Below are positions 56,321 through 64,000 of a DNA stretch of 64,000 bases, one piece after another (the stretch's first letter is position 1; every line of letters starts with the position of its first letter). The notes beneath the pieces were generated by a model, which saw only the letters and a list, made by a program, of their open reading frames with translations, was not told the DNA's origin and did no database searches. The DNA comes from Dastarcus helophoroides. Lineage: Eukaryota > Arthropoda > Insecta > Coleoptera > Bothrideridae. Location: NCBI GenBank assembly GCA_028583605.1, contig CM053337.1:19033694-19097693 (forward strand). The letters run 5' to 3'. A program made the translations under genes and the position numbers.

Positions 56321-57089
56321 CCATGTTTTTGTGAACAAAATGTTAAAGTTTTATTTGGTTAGGTCAACGCGTTGGGTATATATGAATTTTTATATAATTT
56401 AGAGATATTTACTTTAATGCAATGGTCGCCTAACGCTGCTAATATTTTGGCCGCTACGACGGATTATTTTCTGCCTGCATGCTAGTAGCCGGCCGGCAAC
56501 TCATATCGCGATACCCGCACGCCCATGGACGTTCGGTTAACCTCGTAAAAGTGGCTGCTGGGTTTTGGCCGCTGTCTTCACACCGGTAAGTTTAACCCAC
56601 TAGAAAAACCACTAATTTTTACATCAAAAAACTAAAAAGCCCACCAGCCACCAAATGGCAAAATAGTACGCTAGATGGACCTCTCAAACCACCACTTCTA
56701 GTGGGTAACCCACTAAGTTGGCAACACTGTGCTATAATTTTACATGACATTACGGATGACAGCGATGGATGCCAATGTTTATTTTCGCAACGAATTTTGG
56801 TAAGAAACCAAAAAATTAGGGTGGCAACGCTGATGACTGGTGTGGTTTTTCATGTAGTCTGCACGCATCACATCGGTCGGGTTGCGTTCATAAACTCACG
56901 GCGGTTCTTTTGATTTTAACGCTGAGCTCGTAATTAATGTAAACTAAAACCCAAAGCTTAAAATTAAACCACAAACGTGAATATTATCTTGGGAGACTTG
57001 TACAATAATGTTTTGTTATTTACAAGGCATATGTTGCGCCTAGTGTACCTACTTACTTATCGATACTCCACTAGAAAGAATATGTTGCT

Positions 57090-57930
57090 GTGTAAGTGTA
57101 ACAAAAATAATTTCGATGGCGGCGCCCCAATTTCGAGAGCAAAATCAGTGTTATAAGTGAAGCCCTGAACAAGGAATCGGTCGGAAAAAGACAAGGACTT
57201 CCAAGTCGAGAAAAGGAAAAGAGTCCGGAGGAAGAAGGCAGCTAAGCAGCTTTCGACACAAGGGGAGTCGTCAGGAGACCAAACCCCAACGCCGTCCTGT
57301 TCAATCAAGGAGAAGACAAGTAAGGAGAAGGAGTCACAAGCAGCTTCCGCAAAGTCTCGGAGAGAAAATAGACTGTGAGGAAAGCTACAAACGAGTCGAT
57401 GTCATCATAAGGGATGCAGGTAATTGAAAGCACATTAACACCATTATGTGTTGCAGAAAAGTTGGATACACTAAGGCGAAATACGTTGCTGAAGGAATGC
57501 GAGTTCAACCGGTCACAGTAATTGACTTTAGGAACCTGACAAGATTAGTAGAGGGAAAAGGTCCAATACCATTCCTTTGCCTTCCCGAAGGAATGGAACG
57601 TTAAGGCAGGGGTAAGAGGAATTCCGAAGGACATCTCCGAGGAAGAGTCCAAGACCGCCCTAGAAGACGGATTCAGGCCCATCAACGTCAAAGGAATGAG
57701 AAAGTCATTCACTAAGACGGTTCACAATATGATGTTTGTGGAGCTTTAGCACGGAGAAAATGTTCAAACTGGAGAAATTGATGGGTCTGGACACTCAAGT
57801 GGAAATCCCAAGGGCAAGCAAGCAGGTAAAGCAATGCCACAGGTGTCAAAGTTTCAAGCATGGACAGAGAAACCGCCGTGCCGAAGCAGTTTGCGTTAAG
57901 TGTGCTGGGAAGCACCTTATNNNNNNNNNN
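57090..57930 (+). pseudogene. jockey-type LINE ORF1 with zinc knuckle, cut by the assembly gap
   Basis: Same family as 11-508, opposite strand. The basic stretch (KRKRVRRKKAAKQLSTQGES) is at 57200-57265. Then, after frameshifts, AKYVAEGMRVQPVTVIDFRN, GIPKDISEEESKTALEDGF, RKSFTKTVHNMMFVEL, KMFKLEKLMGLDTQVEIPRA and the CCHC-type knuckles QCHRCQSFKHGQRNRR and VCVKCAGKH. In the first knuckle Arg stands where the last Cys is expected. Stops near 57375, 57603 and 57748. The reading ends at the Ns. 56869-57090 shows no gene. Confidence 0.8.
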
Positions 57931-57940
57931 GGGGGAAAAA
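57931..57940. other. assembly gap (10 Ns)
   Basis: Ten Ns. The LINE ORF1 reading stops at the left side and G-rich low-complexity DNA starts at the right, so the two sides may not be true neighbours. Confidence 1.
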
Positions 57941-59080
57941 TGGGGAGGCAAAAATGGGGGGGGGGATTTAAATGGCAGCAAAATGAAAATATTTAAAAAA
58001 GAAAAATGGGGGGTAAAAGAAAAGTTGGGGAAAAGCAAAAAATATATACAAAAAAGAAAAATGGGAGAGGGCAAAATGAAAATACATAAAAAAAGTGGAA
58101 GAGGGCCAAAAAGGGGGTCAAACATGGGAAGGCAAAAATTGGGGGGCAAAAATGGGGGCCAAAAATGGAGGGAATATATAAAAAAGAAAATAGGGTGAGA
58201 AAATATTGGGGAAGCCAAAAATGGGGGGGGAGCAAAAACGGGGTCAAAAATTGAAGGGAGTAAAATAAAAACATGTAAAAAAGAAAATGGGCGGTAAAAA
58301 AAAATTGGGGGGGAGGCAATGAATATATATAAAAAATGAAAATGGGGACAAAATAAAAATACGTAAAAAAATGGGAAGGGCCAAAAATGGCAAAGCAAAA
58401 ATGGGAGGTCAAAATGGGGGGGGCAAAAAAGGGGGCAAAAATGAGGGGGGAAGGGGGGGGGGCAAATGGGGGGCAAAAATGGGGGAGTAAAAATGGGGGG
58501 TAAACATGGGGGAGGCAAAAATGGGAGGAATATATGGAAAAAAATGGTGTGGCAAAAAATTTGGGGGGCGAAGGTGGGAGGGATCAAAATGGGGGAGGGG
58601 GCAAAAAATTGAAGGGAAGAAAAATGAAAATATATAAAAAAGAAAAATGAGAGGGGGCAAAATGAATATATGAAAAAATAGGGCTGCAAAATGAAAATGT
58701 GAAAAAGAAAAATTGAAGGAGGTTGAAATGAAAATATATAAAAATGAAAAATTGTGGGAGGTCGAAATGAAAATATATTTTAAATGTAAAATGAAAATAT
58801 ATTAAATAATGGGGGGGGGGGCAATATTGGAGGGCAATAAATAGAAGAACAAAAATGGGGGGTGTAAAATGAAAAAATATAGAAAGAAAATGAAAGGGGG
58901 CAAAATGGAAATATACTTAAAATGAGAGAGGGCAAATGAAGATATATAAAATAATGACGGGGGGCAAAAAAGAGGGGGACAAAAAAACGGGAGGTTGCAA
59001 AACGAAAATATATAAAAAGAAAATGAGAGAGGGCAAAACATGGGGGGTCAAAATAGGGGGACAAAACGAAAATATATAAA
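57941..59080. repeat. G-rich low-complexity DNA on the plus strand
   Basis: Irregular repetition of GGGGGCAAAAATGGGGG-like words mixed with AAAATATATAAAAAAG. G-runs of 3-9 are frequent on one strand only, so G-quadruplexes are possible. The Pro/Phe-rich frames on the minus strand follow from this composition and are not genes. Confidence 0.8.
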
Positions 59081-61400
59081 AAAGAAAAATTTCAAGACAG
59101 AATTGTAGAAAAACTATATTCTCAATAACAAGATGGGAAAAATGCCAAATTTTTAAAAAATAACTGAAAATTTGAAAAAATTTAAAATTTCCCAAAAAAT
59201 ACGAAATATTGATATAGTCATATATTCGAAAAAATTTGAAATTTTGAAAACAAGAATTTCAAAAAATGGAAATTTCCGAAAATGAAAATTTTTAATAAAG
59301 ACGAAATTTAACCAAAAATGGTAGATTCCCAAAAAAATCGAAATATATACAAAAACGCCAGCATTTTAAAGATAGAATTTTCAAAAAGCGAAATTTTGAA
59401 AAATTTCGAAATTTTTACAATTATGTCAACATTTCGAAAAAAAAAAGTCGAAATTTTGTTAATCGAACGGGAAAAAGTCGACATTTTGAAACAAGTTGCT
59501 ATATGAAAATTTCGACATTTTAAAATATCAACTTGTTTCAAAACGTCGACCTTTTCACGTTCGATTAACAAAATTATCGAAAATCGAGTTCTTGAAGAAA
59601 ATTCGAAATTTTCAAAAAGGTAAATGAGACAAGTTTTTAGATTATAATAATACTTTTATTTGGCAGATTATAATATGATGCATATGCTACAGGGACAGCA
59701 AACAAACTTCTTATAAACAGTTTGAGGTGGCACCAAATGTAAATCGTCTTCTTCTTCGTCGCCTGATATGCTCATTTCTTCGATGCTAAATGTATCCGAT
59801 ATTTCCTGAGTCCTGGATTCTTTTCTGGAGAGTGGAAAGAAATTGACGATGTCTTCTTCGCTAAAATAATATCGTCACATTATTGACATCTCCAACCACA
59901 TAATCATCACATAAGCCTGCATAACGTAACGCACAACAATCATTACGAAAAATGATGATTGATGTACTGGGTGCCCGTTTTTGCCACCTTATTTGAGAAA
60001 TTACGTTGTTGATTAAATTTAGTCAAAATTGCACAGTTTACTAATTAACTCTGCCAAAAAGAAAAATATATTCAATTAAAGGTAGTGGCGGTTCGTAGCC
60101 AAAATTAATGGGGGTGCTGCGACAATGTTAAGCGTTTAAATTTTTTTAAATTTCGACATTTTCAAAACGTTACTTTTCGAAAATTTTAGATTTCTTTGAA
60201 AATTTGGCAATGAAAACTTTTAATAATGTCGCGTTTTTTGAAAGGTTGGATTTGTTCCAAATTTCAACTGTATTGCAAAATTTAGATTTTTTTCTTGTAA
60301 TCTTGACCTTATTTTATTTTTAAGTATGTATTGACTTTTCTGAAAAAATGTGAATACTTTTTTAAAAATTTCCGTATTTTCGTTATAATTTAGACTTTTC
60401 GGTGTTCTGTTTTTTTTGTATTTTTTTTGAAAATTAATTATTACATTTGTTTTTAAATTTTACCATTTGAAAATTTTTACTTTTTTTGAAAATGTAAATT
60501 TTTTCAAAACTGCGCTTTTGACTTTTTAAATTTTCGACTTTTTTTTAAATTTCATTTTTGTTTATAATTTTTTTTGGAAAATTATAATTTTTTTTATTGA
60601 AAATTTCGATTCTTGATAATTTCGACTGGTTTTTATTTAAATGTCAACTATTTTACAAAATTTCGACTTTTTTTGCAAAGATTATTTTTTGATTTTTGTT
60701 GTTGAATATTTCGTTACTTCTTAATATTCGAAATTCTTTCAAAATTTCGATTCTTTTTTAAAAATTTTATGAAATTTTTGACATTTTTTCAAAATTTTAA
60801 TTTTTTTGAGCTAAAACTTCAACTTTTTAAATAATGTTCCACTTTGAAAATTTTAACTACCAAAAATTTAAACTTTTTCCAAAATTTTAACTTCCCAACT
60901 TCTGAAAACCTCGATCTATCTGATAATTTTCACTTGTTTTCGATATTCCGGTTTCGAAAATTTTGATTTTTATTAAAAAGTTTAGTGCAAATTTCCCAAC
61001 TATTCAAAATTTAACTTTTTTAAAATTTCGAATTATTTCGTAAATTCGATAAAAATGCTCAAATCTCTAGCAAATTTTTCTATATTTTTTAATGTCGACC
61101 TTTTCTTTTTGAAAATTTCTTCTTTTGCAAATTTTTGACTTCTTTTCAAAATTTGAAAGATTTTGAAAATTTTTGCTTCGTCAACAAATTTCGACTTTCT
61201 TTATTGAAAATTTTAACCTTTTCTTAAATCTGAATTTTTTGAAATTTTCGACTTTTTATTTTAATTCAGACTTTGTTAAAAATTCCTGCCTTTTTCAAAT
61301 GTTCGAATTTTTCAACATTTTAGTTATTTTCCAAAATTTATAATTTTTGGAAAACTTAAAAATTTTGACTATTTTTTTAATTTCAACTATTTTCAAAATT
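59081..61400. repeat. AT-rich low-complexity DNA with AAATTTCGA words
   Basis: Dense irregular words such as GAAAATTTCGA and TTTTTCAAAATTTCGAC. An imperfect inverted repeat lies at 59440-59580 (AATCGAACGGGAAAAAGTCG and its complement). The stretch 59675-60010 is different in composition and listed apart. No genes elsewhere. Confidence 0.7.
59675..60010 (-). pseudogene. unidentified coding-like fragment with acidic C-terminus
   Basis: An island of balanced composition. Minus strand reads APSTSIIIFRNDCCALRYAG, LCDDYVVGDVNNVTILF, then one frame over SEEDIVNFFPLSRKESRTQE, ISDTFSIEEMSISGDEEEDD and KKFVCCPCSICII before a stop, with AATAAA after it. This looks like the end of a protein (acidic patch, then Cys cluster), possibly of an element. 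No family recognised. Confidence 0.35.
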
Positions 61401-62945
61401 TTGACATTTTTTGCAAACTGTCGATCCTTTATTTGAAAATTGTGTTTTTTTTTAAGTCAGACATTTCTTAAAACCATTTATTGAAATTTTTGACCAATTC
61501 GACTAATATTTCGTAAAAATTCGACTCCATTTTAAAATTTAGTTTTTTTTTTCAAAATTTCGACTCTTTTTGAAAACTTGACTTTTTTTGAAACGTTCGA
61601 ACTTTTTTTAAAATTTTATTTATACATTTTTTTACACATTTCCAATAAAATCTTCGACTAAAAAAAAAAATTCCATTTAAACTTGAACTATTGAAAATTT
61701 CGACTTTTTTCAAAATTATTGCCTTTTCAAAATTCAACTTTTTTGATTATTAGGAATTTTTCGATAATTTTGAGTTTTCTCCAATATTCAAAATATTCAG
61801 CTTCTTGGAAAATTTTGACATTTCTTGCAAACTGTCGATCCTTAATTTGAAAATTGTGATTTTTTTTTAAGCCAGACATTTGTTAAAACTTTTTATTGAA
61901 ATCTTCGACCAATATTTCGTAAAATTTCGACTCCATTTCAAAACTTCGATTTTTGTTTCAAAATTTCGACTCTTTTTGAAAACTTGACTTTTTTTTGAAA
62001 AATTCAAAGTTTTTTTAAAATTTTATTTATATATTTTTTTAAACATTTCCGATTAAATTTTGACTTCAAAGAAAAGATTCTTTTTAAATTTGAACTATTG
62101 AAAATTTCGACTTTTTTCAAAATTTTGCTTTTTAAAATTTCAATTTTTTTGATAATTAGGAATTTTTCGATAATTTTGAGTTCTCTCCAATATTCAAAAT
62201 ATTCAGCTGTTTGAAAAATTTTGACATTTCTTGCAAACTGTCGATCCTTAATTTGAAAATTGTGATTTTTTTTAAGCCAGACATTTCTTAAAACTTTTTA
62301 TTGAAATCTTCGACCAATATTTCGTAAAATTTCGACTCCATTTCAAAACTTCGACTTTTGTTTCAAAATTTCGACTCTTTTTGAAAACCTGACTTTTTTT
62401 TGAAAAGATTCTTTTTAAATTTGAACTATTAAAAATTTCGACTTTTTTCAAAATTATTGACTTTTCAAAATTTCCACTTTTTTGATAATTAGGAATTTTT
62501 CGATAATTTTGAGGTATCTCCAATATTCAAAATATTCAGCTGTTTGGAAAATGTTGACATTTCTTGCAAACTGTCGATCCTTAATTTGAAAATTGTGATT
62601 TTTTTTAAGCCAGACATTTCTTACAACTTTTTATTGAAATCTTCGACCAATATTTCGTAAAATTTCGACTCCATTTCAAAACTTCGACTTTTGTTTCAAA
62701 ATTTCGACTCTTTTTGAAAACTTGACTTTTTTTTTGAAAAATATTCGAAGTTTTTTTAAAATTTTATTTATAATTTTTTGTTAAACATTTCCAATTAAAT
62801 TTTGACTTAAAAGAAAAGATTCTTTTTGAATTTGAACTATTGAAAATTTCTACTTTTTTCAAAATTTTACCTTTTCAAAACTTTTTTTAATAATTACGAA
62901 TTTTTCGATTTTGAGTTTTCTCCAATATTCAAAAAAATCAGCTTC
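61401..62945. repeat. tandem repeat, unit about 410 bp, four copies
   Basis: TTGCAAACTGTCGATCCTT occurs at 61411, 61825, 62231 and 62564: spacings 414, 406 and 333 bp. The third unit has an internal deletion. Other shared phrases are GACCAATATTTCGTAAAATT and GGAATTTTTCGATAATTTTG. AT-rich, non-coding. 62945-63570 and 63815-64000 are AT-rich without features. Confidence 0.85.
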
Positions 62946-63575
62946 TTTGAAAATTAAAAATTAATTAAAAACTACAATTTATTTTAAATGCCGATATTTT
63001 TCCAAAAATTGGAAATTACGATTCAGAATTGTCTTTGGTCCTACAGTAGTAGTAATTTTTTAGAGAAATATCAAATTGTGAATAATGTTGTAACTTACAG
63101 GGTTCATTTCCTTATTTTTATGCAGATTTAAAGTTTATTTTCCCTAAATTTATACTTAACAATTTTTAGTTTCTTATCAAAATTACAAAATAGAATGAAC
63201 TTTAAAATATTAAAATTTCGTTAAAAAAACTTTTAAATTTCCAAAACAAATTAGAAAGAAATAAAAATGTTTATAAGAAAAAATATTTTAAAGACAAAAT
63301 CTCCAGAAAAAGTCGAAATTTCAAAAAAAAATCTTTGTATAAAATGTTTACAAAAAAACACAAATTGCATAACAAAAAAAACAAAATTTCTTAGAGAAAA
63401 AATCGAAATTTGAAAAAAAAATTTGAACTATTTTTATAAAAAAAGTATGTTTTTCCCAAAATGTTAAAAATTTTATAGAGCTTTCAGGGTTTTTCCAAAC
63501 ATTTTTTGTCAAAACTACAAAATAAAATGAACTTTAAATTTTTGGTGGAACGGACTGGTCCTTGGTTATCTTCAA

Positions 63576-63812
63576 AAACTGAAATACAAAACTTGTCCCC
63601 TGAAACCAAGAAAGATTAAAAAAGATTTAAAAACACAAGAAAGGTTGTTCTAACGCGTTTCGACAGCCAAGCTGTCATCTTCAGTATTTATCTGAAACTG
63701 TCATCTTCAGAGATACACTGAAGATGACAGCTTGGCTGCCGAGACGCATTAAAGCAACCCTTGTTATGTTTTTTAATCTTTCTTGGTTTCAAGGGACAAG
63801 TTCTGCATTTTA
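63576..63812. mobile_element. palindromic MITE, copy 2
   Basis: Same family as 21670-21837: arm AAACTGAAATACAAAACTTG..CCCCTGAAACCAAGAAAGATT and its complement at the right end. The centre adds an inner inverted repeat, ACAGCCAAGCTGTCATCTTC and GAAGATGACAGCTTGGCTG, which is longer than in copy 1. Confidence 0.65.
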
Positions 63813-64000
63813 ACTTTAAATTGTCAACGAGTCGTAAAAAAATTTGACATTTTTAAAGTAAATTAGAGGACCACAAAGAAAAATCTGGAGAAGTTGGAAT
63901 TTCCATAAGAACTTTTAAGAATTTTAAGAACAGGAAAAATAAAAATTTCGAGAAAATTTCTTTTTATAAAATATTTGATACAAATGGAAATTTTGCAGAA

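Larger units (their letters stand above)
51165..56587. mobile_element. fold-back element, 5423 bp, 9-bp TSD
   Basis: Flanked by AAGTTTAAC at 51156-51164 and 56588-56596. Outer TIRs, about 250 bp, start ACCGGTGTGAAGACAGCGGC; inside them each arm is an array of a 148-bp repeat in opposite orientation, meeting at a short palindrome (TAACCAAAT/ATTTGGTTA) centred at 52952. Arms are unequal: about 1.79 and 3.64 kb. No coding sequence. A 9-bp TSD with long repeat-filled TIRs is the form of Drosophila FB elements, which are tied to the Mutator superfamily; a trans-acting MULE is therefore my inference. Confidence 0.92.
43580..56729 (-). mobile_element. hAT-2, 13.15 kb with insertions, 8-bp TSD
   Basis: Flanked by TGCTATAA at 43572-43579 and 56730-56737. 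TIR CAG(C/T)GTTGCCAACT at both ends. Holds its own transposase (48569-50567, minus), a 4.5-kb LTR-like insertion (43999-48547) and a 5.4-kb fold-back insertion (51165-56587). Without these and their TSD copies it is about 3.2 kb, a normal hAT size. Confidence 0.92.
38220..56868. mobile_element. outermost DNA transposon of a nest, 7-bp TSD, family unknown
   Basis: Element 38227-56861, flanked by CACGCAT at 38220-38226 and 56862-56868. TIRs start CAGACTACATGAAAAACCAC; the first 73 bp differ at one position and similarity goes on to about 100 bp. Removing the nested insertions leaves about 2.0 kb (38227-38654, 42159-43579, 56738-56861). That remnant has a tandem duplication of about 180 bp (38412-38530 against 38602-38654 plus 42159-42200) and two short unidentified frames. 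A 7-bp TSD is unusual; I do not assign a superfamily. Confidence 0.8.

Noticed and set aside
57993..59195. Long Pro/Phe-rich frames on the minus strand, up to 325 codons
   Set aside because: Caused by one-strand G-runs and A-runs in low-complexity DNA; the longest also runs through the Ns.

Overview
The window looks like gene-poor, transposon-filled DNA from an arthropod, most likely an insect. It is AT-rich, has intron-containing transposase genes, and carries Pao/BEL, jockey-type LINE, P/THAP9, PIF/Harbinger, hAT, MULE, mariner and Polinton sequences together. I recognise no host single-copy gene and no intact rRNA, tRNA or snRNA gene. Almost every coding region is a decayed transposase or polymerase; many lines in the evidence record where the frame is broken. 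A run of ten Ns at 57931-57940 marks a scaffold join.

Layout. 1-2310: the start of a jockey-type LINE ORF1 (minus strand) and two copies of a short Cys-rich module. 2820-3960: tyrosine-recombinase and nuclease-like fragments. 4640-7790: a broken protein-primed DNA polymerase B gene of Polinton type (minus), with a C2H2 finger and a tandem-repeat linker at its N-terminal end. 7790-11640: AT-rich DNA with fold-back MITEs. 11737-15610: a P/THAP9-type transposase (minus), cut in two by a TTAA-flanked element (12624-14675). 16128-17120: mariner (minus). 17939-20777: a HARBI1-type Harbinger with a seven-exon zeste-like partner gene. 22110-25727: a gag-less BEL/Pao copy. 25775-27531: a THAP-DDE transposase. 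28030-31927: a MULE with a FLYWCH finger, split by Harbinger-1 (29081-31834). 32015-35536: Harbinger-2, which carries a hairpin MITE. 35855-37690: SWIM/YqaJ and THAP pseudogenes.

38220-56868 is a nest of six elements, most with readable target-site duplications (TSDs). The outermost has 100-bp TIRs and a 7-bp TSD. It holds hAT-1 (38655-42150, with a MITE inside) and hAT-2 (43580-56729). hAT-2 in turn holds a non-coding LTR-like element with identical 323-bp terminal repeats (43999-48547) and a fold-back element built from inverted arrays of a 148-bp repeat (51165-56587, 9-bp TSD). From 57090 there is a second LINE ORF1 copy, then the gap, then about 6 kb of G-rich and AT-rich low-complexity DNA with 410-bp tandem units.

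The genes do not form a pathway. What links them is insertion history: several host reading frames can be read straight across an insertion, which gives a relative age order. In all three fuller Harbinger copies the transposase is paired with an opposite-strand DNA-binding partner gene (MADF/BESS twice, zeste-like once).
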